A stretch of DNA of 64,000 nt, from NCBI GenBank assembly GCA_001970955.1, contig MPUH01000113.1, positions 39,846 through 103,845 on the forward strand. Reading direction: 5' to 3'. A program made the translations under genes and the position numbers. Source of the DNA: Stentor coeruleus. Its lineage: Eukaryota; Ciliophora; Heterotrichea; Heterotrichida; Stentoridae. A model generated the notes under the pieces. The model did no database searches. It was not told the DNA's origin and saw only the letters and a program-made list of their open reading frames with translations. How positions within the stretch are numbered: position 1 is the first letter of the stretch; each line of letters begins with the position of its first letter. Positions 19,185 through 28,043 of this stretch are shown here, piece by piece.

Positions 19185-21170
19185 TTATATAGAGAAAATC
19201 CTTGCAGTTTTATCAGCTGATGTAGATAGTAAGATTGGCAAAGATGGATGCCAGCGGACACTGACAATTTTGTCCATGTGCGGCTCAAACTTAAATACTT
19301 GGCCCTTGTTAACTTCAACAAGTCCAAGTGTATTATCGAAAGACCCAGTCGCTAACCATGTCGAATTTGAAGAAAACTCCACACTTCTGCATTCTAAAGT
19401 ATGGAAAGTGTATTTACTATATAGTTTTCCTGCTGTTAAATCCCAAAGGCTAACAATTCCATCATTGTGACCTACTGAGATGAGTTTTTGATTAGGAGTT
19501 TCTGTGTTGATTTTAGATGAATAAAGCGCGGCAACTTTTCCATGTTTTTGAGATTGGAAGTTGTTTATAGAGAAATTTATTGACACTGAGTTCATGTCGC
19601 TAAAACTCTCAGCATTCATGCTAAAAGAACATTTGTTTGATTTAGAGTCCCAGATACGGATTTTTCTGTCTGTACCAACTGTTGAGACTATTTGCCCATC
19701 ACCACTTGCGGCTATGCTATAAATAGCCCCTTTATGTTCATGTAAGTTTTGTATACAAATTCCAGTTTCGGTGTTCCAGATTTTGAGACATGCATTGCCA
19801 AGACCTCCACTATATAAAATTGAGTCGTCGTTAGGGTTAAAAAGCACAGCGCGGATTGTCCCGTCATGGCCTGTTAGAGTTTTATCGATTATTGCTGGTA
19901 AATCACCCTCACCTGTTAGATACTTACCATTTGAGTAAATAACAGTTTCTGAATTGCTTTCTTGGAGAGTTAGGAAATCTGGGCATTTTAAAAGCTTTAT
20001 AGACTTGTCGTTAGACCCTGATGCAATGAGATTTCCTGAGTATGACCAGTCAACACAATAAACTGAACCTATATGGATATTGTGCATTTCAAATACTATA
20101 TCAATATACTGATCTCTTCCTTGCTGTTCATTATACACAAGCCCATCAACAATATTATGTAAGCTGCAAACTTTCAAAGACTTTGAATTCGTTCCTAGAA
20201 CAAAATAATCTCCATCATTATTAAAGCAAGCTGCTCTGATTGGTTGTTGATCCTTTACCTGAGAAATCTCTCTAAGATAGCTTGGGTCAAACTGATTCAT
20301 CAATTCAAAATTCGTCGGCACATACTTCTCAGAACTTTCTTCAAACTTAACATCCTGTGGGGATTTTTCTTCAACATATTCTCTATTTTCATAGCTCATC
20401 CTAATCATTTCATTTTCTTCAGATTCATGAACATCAATTTCCTCAATAAATACTTTTTTACACTCCTCAACAATATCAGAATCCTCATTTTTTTTCACAT
20501 TCCACGATACCATTTTTTTCATATTATCCTTTTCATTCTCACTTTCGTTTATAATAAAACTCGACTCTGATAATTTTAACTGTTGTGATGGGCTATACCT
20601 TGAGCTTTCTTTTGGTCCTGGGGACTGATTTATATTTTCAGTATTATTCAAAAGTTCTTCTAATGTTGTTGATGATTTTATATAAGGGGTTATAGGGAAA
20701 ATCTGCTTGAAAAAACTCATGCATTGTTCAAAACACTTAAATCTTCCTCTCCAAATATCCCAGTCACCATATTCAGGATGGTCTGTGATTTTATTTAAAC
20801 TCAGGCAATAACATAAAGTATTAAACTCTTCTTTGTTTGACAATGATTCAATTTCCTTAAGTTCCGCAACTAAGTCTTGTAAATTTGGGGTTTCTGAGTT
20901 TTCGAGAGCTTCTAGGAATTTCTCTTTACGGATTTCAAAAAGAACTCTTGTATGGTTGAACTCGGAACGAGATCTTAGTGGAGATATAAATTTTTCAACA
21001 TCTTCAAAACGTCCTTCAATGATCAAGTCATAGAGAAAATCGATTTCTTTGCCGTATGAGTGCAGTTTAGTACCTGATTCTTGTTCTAGGGATATAAGAG
21101 CTTTGTAATATTCATGGGACTTTAGGAAGTCAAGGATAATTTTTACAGGCTCTTCTTTGATTAGTGACAT
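19185..21170 (-). CDS. WDR47: LisH-CTLH / WD40 protein, WDR47-like
   Basis: A 661-residue protein. Residues ~7-40 form a LisH motif (IILDFLKSHEYYKALISLEQ) and ~42-100 a CTLH motif (LYDLIIEGRFEDVEKFISPL, then FEIRKEKFLEAL). The segment LCYCLSLNKITDHPEYGDW plus KCFEQC matches the WDR47 pattern of a 'L..L.DH.E..DW' block followed by CFE. An acidic Ser-rich linker (~190-300) leads to a C-terminal WD40 propeller with at least six blades: IRAACFNNDGDYFVLGTNSK, VYCVDWSYSGNLIASGSNDK, DGTIRAVLFNPN, GAIYSIAASGDGQIVSTVGT, VSLWDLTAGKLY and VSVRWHPSLPILLSTSADK. WDR47 (Nemitin) is a microtubule-associated regulator needed for cilia with a central pair. Orthology inferred; domain order firm. Intronless. Confidence 0.82.
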   Translation of the reverse strand: MSLIKEEPVKIILDFLKSHEYYKALISLEQESGTKLHSYGKEIDFLYDLIIEGRFEDVEKFISPLRSRSEFNHTRVLFEIRKEKFLEALENSETPNLQDLVAELKEIESLSNKEEFNTLCYCLSLNKITDHPEYGDWDIWRGRFKCFEQCMSFFKQIFPITPYIKSSTTLEELLNNTENINQSPGPKESSRYSPSQQLKLSESSFIINESENEKDNMKKMVSWNVKKNEDSDIVEECKKVFIEEIDVHESEENEMIRMSYENREYVEEKSPQDVKFEESSEKYVPTNFELMNQFDPSYLREISQVKDQQPIRAACFNNDGDYFVLGTNSKSLKVCSLHNIVDGLVYNEQQGRDQYIDIVFEMHNIHIGSVYCVDWSYSGNLIASGSNDKSIKLLKCPDFLTLQESNSETVIYSNGKYLTGEGDLPAIIDKTLTGHDGTIRAVLFNPNDDSILYSGGLGNACLKIWNTETGICIQNLHEHKGAIYSIAASGDGQIVSTVGTDRKIRIWDSKSNKCSFSMNAESFSDMNSVSINFSINNFQSQKHGKVAALYSSKINTETPNQKLISVGHNDGIVSLWDLTAGKLYSKYTFHTLECRSVEFSSNSTWLATGSFDNTLGLVEVNKGQVFKFEPHMDKIVSVRWHPSLPILLSTSADKTARIFSI

Positions 21171-21187
21171 TATTTTTTTCTAAGTTA

Positions 21188-22696
21188 TTATTTAAGTAAA
21201 CCAGAAAGCTGGTCTGGTGCCAGAGTTATTGACGCTTCACGAAGATGACCTTTAACATATTCTAAGCATTTCATCCTTACAGCATCAATATCGCCTACAA
21301 GTTCAAGTGCCTGACGTAGATTAGTAGATGATATATTCAAAACTTTCAAACATCTCATCTCAATTTCTCGAATCCCAAGCCAATGTGAAGCTCTAAACAA
21401 CTGTAAAAATGTCAAAGTATCTCTTGGTAACTCCAAAGCGCAATCAGAATACAACTGTTCAATAAGTGCATGTATGACTTGAGCAGGAAACTCACTTATA
21501 GAAATAGTTTTAATACCTCTAGTCAACTGTCTTTTCAATAAAGTTGAGAATTTACACAACACTTTCCTATGTGCAAAAATTTTATTTTCAGATATTTTTA
21601 TAAGAACATCTGATGTAGCTTGATGATTAAAAAAATTCTATATAAATCATACTGAATAATCAGCCATCGCATCTCCAGGAAGCCAAAGCCAAGCTTTTTC
21701 TAAGTTCAACTTAAACATACTAGGACCATCTTCTGTGTTTCCAAATAAATATAAATGTTTATCAACCAATTGCATTGTGCTTTGTCCTCTAAGTTTTGGG
21801 GATTTCAAACTTTTTTTAAGTTTATGCCAGTTTTGTCCTTGGAGATCATATCTATAGATTTTTTCTTCTGAATAAACGTACATTAATTGTGATGAAGACA
21901 CCATAGAATGTAAAGACATAGCAGGAACCATACAAGCTACAGTTTTATAGTTGATTTTATTCCATTGATCATGAAGTAAATCATACTCGTGAAGATCATT
22001 GGTCATGCTGAATAAATACTACAAGCTATCAAAGACTGAACTTGTTAAACACTCTGGGTTCAGTAATGAGTCTTCAACCATAGTCCCACCAAAAATATAG
22101 ATACTTGAACCCACTTTTGTTGTACTATGTCCAGATCTACAACCAGTTATTGGAGCATGTGGGACGGTTGCTGGGAATATACCTGTATAGTCAATATTAT
22201 TCCATTCTTTACTTTCCAAGTCTAGTTTATATACAAAACTCCCTGTTGCATCTCCTCGGTATATTTGAAGTCCACCAAAAAAGTACAGAGCTGAAGAGTG
22301 CCAAACACAACTCAAAGGGGGTTTTCTTTGTTTTGGAGCAATTCCTGTCGTGTTTAAAGTTTGGAAAGAGTTGTTTTCTAGTGAGTATTCTATGACTTGA
22401 TAGCGGAAGTCAGAATTTTCTGGCACAGTGAGGATATATATAAGTGAATTCCCATCAGTTGTTGGATGCTGGCCTTGCACTGAACAGGTCTCCCAAGTCA
22501 TTGTTTCTATTTAATTTTTACCTAGATAATATTCTTGCATGTTTAAGACTTGACCTGATGAAGATTTCCCTGTTATGAAAATCCGCCCATTTACTAGGAC
22601 TGACTCTGGTTCGAGGATCTCCCCAGCATGCAAAAGCCCACTTTTAAATTCGAGTTTTTTCCAGAAACTAAAGCGTATTTTTTCTTCTTCACTCAT
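21188..22696 (-). CDS. Kelch-repeat / BTB protein (four exons)
   Basis: Four short open segments join through three 15-nt introns (22507..22521, 22008..22022, 21638..21652) into one 487-residue protein. Kelch-like blades occupy roughly residues 1-340: FITGKSSSGQVLNMQEYYLE, SALYFFGGLQIYRGDATGSF, GHSTTKVGSSIYIFGGTM, MYVYSEEKIYRYDLQGQNWH and LYLFGNTEDGPSMFKLNL. A BTB/POZ domain follows, split by the last intron: SDVLIKISENKIFAHRKVLC, then EFPAQVIHALIEQLYSD and a BACK-like helical end. The order kelch then BTB is that of LZTR1/plant-type proteins rather than KLHL proteins. Such proteins usually recruit substrates to CUL3 E3 ligases; that role is inference. Only 17 nt separate the stop from the WDR47-like start on the same strand. 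Confidence 0.88.
21638..21652 (-). other. 15-nt intron 3 of the kelch-BTB gene
   Basis: Reads GTATGATTTATATAG on the minus strand, with an in-frame TGA. Splicing gives ADYS-NFFNHQATSDVLIKI and restores the start of the BTB domain. Confidence 0.9.
22008..22022 (-). other. 15-nt intron 2 of the kelch-BTB gene
   Basis: Reads GTAGTATTTATTCAG on the minus strand. The only intron here ending CAG rather than TAG. Splicing gives SSVFDSF-MTNDLHEYD. Confidence 0.88.
22507..22521 (-). other. 15-nt intron 1 of the kelch-BTB gene
   Basis: Reads GTAAAAATTAAATAG on the minus strand, with an in-frame TAA. Splicing gives QEYYLE-TMTWETCSV, a normal kelch blade end. Confidence 0.9.
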
Positions 22697-23157
22697 TTTT
22701 ACAAGTTTATTAGGATGCTTTAATATGTTAAGATAAGGAAAATATAATAATTAAGTTTTTAGTTAAAAAAAAAAAAAGCTATTGTAGGAAACATTCTTTT
22801 GAGCTTGATAATGTTAATTTAAAGTTAGTTGAAATTGATTATCATTTAATAAGATAAATAAAATTATGAGATTTTGAGGACAAGATATTAATTGGTAATT
22901 TGAGATGACAGATTCAAGAAATTAAAAGGTTAGTAGGTGGCGAAACAAATATATAATGGATAATAATGATAAATTTATAGATAGAGTTTATTTATAGTAT
23001 TATATGTAAACTATACCAATTATCATACTATCTTAAAGTATTCCACACAAATCTTATATATTTATCATCTTCACCTCTCATAATATCACATGACAATTTA
23101 TAATTTCTATCATTATCCTTAAACTAATAATCCAATAACTTCTAATTTTTCATAATA
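22697..23157. other. Intergenic, divergent promoter region
   Basis: AT-rich spacer between divergent genes, with a 13-nt A run at 22767..22779. Nothing else recognised. Confidence 0.5.
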
Positions 23158-24456
23158 ATGATATTCATTTATATCCTTCTCTCCTTAGTCTCAGGTAAAA
23201 TCACGCACTTTTCTACAATAATACAAGGCCCATCTGCTCAACTCATACACAAGTGCACCCTTTATAGTAGAAACGATATCTATGGTTCCCAAGATCCTTA
23301 CATAACTATCCAATGTAAATCATATTTAGGGAACCCTTCAGAAATTACAGCCTATATTCTCCTTCTAACTCATAAGCAATACATGCATCACAATAGTATA
23401 TCATATTGTTCAGCAGATACTCCATCAGTTCTATCAAAAGTTCCTATGTCATCTGGGAATATGACAATGATAATTCAAGAAACCGGAGCTTATTATATAA
23501 TTGCAGCGGTCTGTGAAAGTTCTCAAAAAGATTTGGAAATCGATATAGAGTTTATCAATCCTTATGGTCATATCCCAGGAGACTTAGTCCCATTAATCCC
23601 TGTATGATATATTTAGTTTTATTTTTCAGTCGCTTGTGTTTATATAGTCCTCTTAGTTCTTTGGGAATTAGCTTTATGTTGTTATTGGAAGTATTCTATA
23701 AACATACAAAAACTATGGATTCCTGGGATTTTAGTCCTGTGCATAGTTGAAAACTCACTTGAATGTTGGGTTTTATTAGACTTTAACATCACTGGAATAA
23801 GGAATCTTTTTTTATCTTTTTTAGCTATTGTTGTGAAATCATTTAAAGACTCATTTGGAAGAATCCTCCTTATGGCTGCGGCAAGAGGATGGGGTATAAC
23901 TCAAGATATTTCTACAAATAAAGCTTGGGTTATATATTTATGTGGAGTTGTGTACTTTTTATTTGATCTTATTTATCTGATAACTTTCAAAGTCCAAGAA
24001 AGTCTTGAGCTTTATTTACTTTTGCTTGTGTCTTTTCCTTTGATAATATTAAACACTTTGATATTCTTTTTGATATTTTCTTGGTTCTCACAAACTTTGT
24101 ATAAACTGAATTTTCTTAAACAAAGCTATAAACTTAAACTAGTTAAACAATTCGCTTTATTACTTGGGCTTGCTGGACTTGTTAGTGTAATCTGGGGTAC
24201 GTTAGAAACTTTAGCTAGGTTTTTTTGGAAACAATCTGATATGTGGAAATGGGACTGGCTTTATATTGGTATTTGGGAAGCGATATTTCTCATACTAGTA
24301 ATCAGTCTTATTGTCATCTGGAGAGTGTCTAAAAACTCAAAACTCTTGGCGATAACCCATGAAATCAGAGATGATGACCACGAAATATCTCAAGAAGAAG
24401 AAGAGGTGAAATACGGAATCGAGCTTAGCAAGGTTAAAAATGCTCAAAAGAAATAG
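23158..24456 (+). CDS. Seven-TM protein of the TMEM87/GPR107 (LU7TM) family
   Basis: A 427-residue protein made of two open segments joined by a 15-nt intron (23602..23616). Residues 1 to about 14 are a signal peptide (MIFIYILLSLVSG). A lumenal domain of ~135 residues follows. Seven hydrophobic helices run from about residue 152: VYIVLLVLWELALCCYW, IPGILVLCIVENSLECWVLL, SFKDSFGRILLMAAARGWG, VIYLCGVVYFLFDLIYLITF, YLLLLVSFPLIILNTLIFFL, LLGLAGLVSVIWGTLETL and WEAIFLILVISLIVIWRVS. The patterns WELALCCYW, RGWGIT and SDMWKWDWLY...WE...IWRVS follow TMEM87 and GPR107, Golgi/endosome proteins with a GOLD-like lumenal domain. The lumenal part is shorter than in animals. The tail is acidic (EEEEEVKYG-like). 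Membrane-traffic role inferred from the family. Confidence 0.82.
23602..23616 (+). other. 15-nt intron in the TMEM87-like gene
   Basis: Reads GTATGATATATTTAG with an in-frame TGA. Splicing gives VPLIP-FYFSVACVYIVLL, linking the lumenal domain to TM1. Confidence 0.9.
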
Positions 24457-24503
24457 CTAAGATAATAAATCGTTTGAGTTTAATAATCTTTAAATTATTA
24501 TTA

Positions 24504-25271
24504 ATGTCAGAGAAAGACCAGCTTATTGAAGAACTTAATGTTAGAGTTGCCCAATTAGAAGATGAAAATCATCAATTGCAGCTAATGCTTCAAAAAATTA
24601 TCAAAAAATACAAAAAACTTAAAGATAAAAAAACTGAGACCCATCAAGTTAGTGAGCCACAGCCGCCAGACCCTAAAAAGCATACAAAAAGCAATCAGCC
24701 TATTCCTTTATTAAAAAAATCTTCTGATTCATCTCCATTAGAAACATCAGCTTCTTCAGTGTCTATACCGCCAGGAGATATCACTGGAGCCCTGCTACAA
24801 AACATTGAATACGATAGTCTGAGCTTTGTTCAGTCAATCCTTGCAAGTATTACTGTAAACTATTATTTCGAAGCAAGTGGAAATTATCTAATCCACGAAG
24901 CTGTCAAAGCTGGAGCTATAAAAATCCTTCATTTCATTTGTGCAAAAGGCGCTGATATGAATAGCAAATCTCAAGCAGGTGAATCACCATTAACACTTGG
25001 GGCTGAAGAAAACAAGCATGATGCGATGTGTATAATTTTACAACATGGAAGGGAGAAAATTGATTTAGAATATCATAATAATGCTGGAATGAATGCTTTA
25101 CAAATAGCTGTGAAAAATGGAAATAAAGAAATTGTAAGTTTATTAGTTGCTCATGGGGCTAATGTTAACTCTACTAATGTTTTAGGTGATTCGTTAATCA
25201 AGATGGCACAAAGAAATGGACATCAAGAGATTGTTTTGTTGTTAGTAAATGCTGGAGCTTCGCTTAGATAA
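24504..25271 (+). CDS. Coiled-coil / ankyrin-repeat protein
   Basis: A 255-residue protein. I take the ATG at 24504 (MSEKDQLIEELNVRVAQLED) because upstream in-frame codons begin only at a TTG. Residues 1-45 form a leucine-rich coiled coil, followed by a Ser/Pro-rich linker. From about residue 115 there are four ankyrin repeats: NYLIHEAVKAGAIKILHFIC, ESPLTLGAEENKHDAMCIIL, MNALQIAVKNGNKEIVSLLV and DSLIKMAQRNGHQEIVLLLV. It ends GASLR. Probably a dimeric scaffold or adaptor; no partner suggested. Begins 47 nt after the TMEM87-like gene, same strand. Intronless. Confidence 0.82.
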   Translation: MSEKDQLIEELNVRVAQLEDENHQLQLMLQKIIKKYKKLKDKKTETHQVSEPQPPDPKKHTKSNQPIPLLKKSSDSSPLETSASSVSIPPGDITGALLQNIEYDSLSFVQSILASITVNYYFEASGNYLIHEAVKAGAIKILHFICAKGADMNSKSQAGESPLTLGAEENKHDAMCIILQHGREKIDLEYHNNAGMNALQIAVKNGNKEIVSLLVAHGANVNSTNVLGDSLIKMAQRNGHQEIVLLLVNAGASLR

Positions 25272-25794
25272 ATAGTTAGAATGATGGGAAAATAAATTTG
25301 AGCATATGGTTTGAGGATAGGATAATGTAAGAAAAGGTATTAGGATAATGAGGGGAATTTGTTTTAGAGTAGGGAAATAGTGATAAGAAGAGGTTTTTTG
25401 AAATGATATGAAGAATTCACTGCTGAAAGTGCTTTTTTGAGGTTTTTTTAAATGATTTTATAGTGGATTTAATTAGATAAAAGATTGATTAGTGATGTAT
25501 TATAAGACATTAAAAAGATGAATAGTTTAAATAATTTAACAAATGAATTTATGCAGGTTTTTAGAAGAGTATTGGAGATTGTCCAGAAGAAAAAATTAAA
25601 ATATTTATGTGATACTTGTAATATTAAGTTTATAAAAGAAGACTTAAAGTTAAATTTCCAAAGTTGCCTTATTTATAAAAATTTCTTAAAATATATATTT
25701 TTCATACATATTAATCCAATTTTGTATATAATCCCTACTTTTTTATTCTTTCCTTAATCATAATAACAACTATTTGTATTTAAAGTATAATAAA
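25272..25794. other. Intergenic with a doubtful 79-codon open frame
   Basis: The G/A-rich 3' flank of the ankyrin gene is followed by AT-rich DNA. An open frame at 25518..25757 would give a Lys/Phe/Ile-rich peptide with no recognisable domain. It is probably chance or a relic, so I do not call it a gene. Confidence 0.45.
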
Positions 25795-27396
25795 ATGGAA
25801 TGCAAATGTTTTGTTACAGGATGCCAAAAACCAGTATCATTCAAATGGGACCTCGGCTCCTCAGTAACTTATAGTTGCAACTTGCATAAGATACTTGAAA
25901 ATAATCTTATAGCCAACAACAGTCCACACGAAACATCCATCATTCCAAAATCTTCAACTAAACTTTCTCACAATCATATTTATTTTATCCAAGCTTTAAT
26001 AATTATTGCATTCTCAGTTCTTTTATACTATATAGCCAATCAGCAGAAAGCATCCCTTCAAAATCTTTCTCAAAAAATCAACATTTTATCAAATCAAATC
26101 GACAATAGCGATCTTTTTTATTCAGAAATCAAAGAAATTCGTGAAATTATCGAAAACAAAGATAAAACTAATAATAAAAAAAACAGTTTAGTATTAAGAG
26201 ACAATAACCCAGAATTCAATATTTTTTCGCCATCAAACTATGCTAAATCATTATCAAAACGTCAAAGCCAAATTGTATTGACTCAATCTGATCTTCCATT
26301 AGATGTGAAAATTCAAATAATAAGGAAAAATTTCGGCTTATATCTAGAAGATGTGCAATCTGAAATTCTAACAATTTCATTTACTAATAAAATATCTATA
26401 TTAGTTGGGTCGATGGATGGGATTATTTCAACGTATAATTTCAAAAACCATGAAGCGAAAGCTGTTTATAAAGGAAAAGCTAGAGTTTATGCTATAGTTC
26501 CAAGCAAAGATAATATTACAGCTATTGTGACTGGAGATATAAACATAAATATACTTAGTTTAAACAAAATGATGTATTTGAAAACTTTCCCTGGACATGA
26601 TCATTTGATATTAACTACTATAGTCTCTGATGATGATTCTTTATTTATTACTGGATCATGCGACAAAATAATAAAAATCTGGGACCATTTCACTTTAGAA
26701 TTCTTATATGAACTCAAAGGACATACAGGGGATATTTGGTCTCTCTCCTTGAGTGATGATAATATTTTACTTGTATCAGGAAGTGAAGACCAGCAAGTAA
26801 TTCTCTGGAACCTAACAAGCCAAGAAATAATAAAGAAATTCTCTCAAAACTCGCCAATATACGCAGTAGCCTTAACAAAAGATAATAAAAAAATTATTTC
26901 TGGAGGTTCAGATAATAAAATTTATATATGGGATATAGATACTGGTAATTATAATATCCTAACACATAATGGTATGGTAAAATCTTTAGTTCTTGCAAAA
27001 AATGATAATGATATTATAGTTTGTGGAGGTAATTATGTAAGCATTTGGAACCTTTATAGACTTAATATGATTTATGAATTTAAACATATTGATGTACTTG
27101 TAAGTGTTGCAGTAAGTTCTGATATGAAATTTATTGTTTGTGGAGATGTGGCTAATCGTATTTGGGTTTGGGATTATGGTTCTGGAGAATTATTATGGGT
27201 ATTTGGGGGGTTTATTGGAAATATTCAAGATGTGCTTTTGACGAACGATTTGAAATATTTGGTCCTTGCTGAAAAGGGACTGGTTAGAATTTGGGATATG
27301 AAGAAAGTTAGACAAATTGCCGTTTTTATATCAGCTTTTCAGCTTAATGCTTGGGAAATTGTAGACTTGAAAGCTTTTGAGAAGTATTTGGCTTAG
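25795..27396 (+). CDS. Membrane-anchored WD40-repeat protein
   Basis: A 533-residue protein starting at the ATG at 25795 (MECKCFVTGCQKPVSFKWDL); upstream in-frame codons start only at TTG. The first ~35 residues hold Cys/His in a C-x-C...C...C..H pattern like a small B-box-type zinc site. One hydrophobic segment (HIYFIQALIIIAFSVLLYYI, ~62-82) is followed by a coiled coil (LQNLSQKINILSNQID). About seven WD40 units fill residues ~190-533: DDSLFITGSCDKIIKIWDH, DIWSLSLSDDNILLVSGSED, IYAVALTKDNKKIISGGSDN, DMKFIVCGDVANRIWVWDY and KYLVLAEKGLVRIWDM. The propeller would sit on one face of a membrane. Function unknown; the zinc site is inference. Intronless. Confidence 0.82.
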   Translation: MECKCFVTGCQKPVSFKWDLGSSVTYSCNLHKILENNLIANNSPHETSIIPKSSTKLSHNHIYFIQALIIIAFSVLLYYIANQQKASLQNLSQKINILSNQIDNSDLFYSEIKEIREIIENKDKTNNKKNSLVLRDNNPEFNIFSPSNYAKSLSKRQSQIVLTQSDLPLDVKIQIIRKNFGLYLEDVQSEILTISFTNKISILVGSMDGIISTYNFKNHEAKAVYKGKARVYAIVPSKDNITAIVTGDININILSLNKMMYLKTFPGHDHLILTTIVSDDDSLFITGSCDKIIKIWDHFTLEFLYELKGHTGDIWSLSLSDDNILLVSGSEDQQVILWNLTSQEIIKKFSQNSPIYAVALTKDNKKIISGGSDNKIYIWDIDTGNYNILTHNGMVKSLVLAKNDNDIIVCGGNYVSIWNLYRLNMIYEFKHIDVLVSVAVSSDMKFIVCGDVANRIWVWDYGSGELLWVFGGFIGNIQDVLLTNDLKYLVLAEKGLVRIWDMKKVRQIAVFISAFQLNAWEIVDLKAFEKYLA

Positions 27397-27597
27397 TTTA
27401 TTAAAGATATGTATTAGCTGTTAGATTTTTAGTTAGATTATGATTATGCTATAAAGAGATTTTTTTTTTGGGAATTTAATCCTACCTTAAATCAATCATT
27501 TTTAGCATTAAACTTCATATCATTCTCAAATATTAAATTTTGAGTTTTTTCATCATCCAGAAGATACTAATGAATTAATCAAAAATGAGTAAAATTT

Positions 27598-27942
27598 TTA
27601 TAATAAGTTAGTTTGATTGTCATAAATCTCAATAATTTCTTCTAAAGTATAAGATACAACTTTAGGAGGCTTTTTAGATTTTGGTGGTTTATGCTGTATA
27701 GACGAACTAGAGCTACTATTTTTCCTGCAATCACGCTCTTTTTTAATCTTCTGTCTAAGAATTTCTATACCAGATCCATGAGCTATTGCAGTCTTTCCAG
27801 AAGGCAATTTGACAACAGTTCCTGATGATGGGTTCATCGGGCTATATGTGATTATTGTATCTTCAGGTACTGCTTCACTACATCTATATGATTGGTAATT
27901 CGCAAATGGTTGTGCCAACTTGGTAGGGGTAATTTTTTTCAT
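27598..27942 (-). CDS. Small hypothetical basic protein
   Basis: A 114-residue protein with no known domain. The N-terminal half has an orderly pattern (VPEDTIITYSPMNPSSGTVV, then KLPSGKTAIAHGSGIEILRQ). A run of six serines and a basic patch (HKPPKSKKPPK) follow, then a short C-terminal helix (YTLEEIIEIYDNQ). Codon use resembles the neighbouring genes, so it is likely real. It converges on the WD40 gene and lies downstream of the channel gene on the same strand. Confidence 0.6.
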   Translation of the reverse strand: MKKITPTKLAQPFANYQSYRCSEAVPEDTIITYSPMNPSSGTVVKLPSGKTAIAHGSGIEILRQKIKKERDCRKNSSSSSSIQHKPPKSKKPPKVVSYTLEEIIEIYDNQTNLL

Positions 27943-28043
27943 TATATAACTAGAAAATTGAATTTTATATTAAATAACTTAGTTTTAAGTGTTTGACTTT
28001 TGTAATTATATCTAGTTATTAACAAGTTATTACAACCTAAAAA

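Noticed and set aside
23602-23629. Alternative 28-nt intron ending TTTTTCAG in the TMEM87-like gene
   Set aside because: It would shift the frame; the 15-nt choice keeps an open frame through TM1.
25518-25757. 79-codon open frame on the plus strand
   Set aside because: Lys/Phe/Ile-rich, no domain, AT-driven composition, hydrophobic end typical of chance frames; no intron links it to neighbours.
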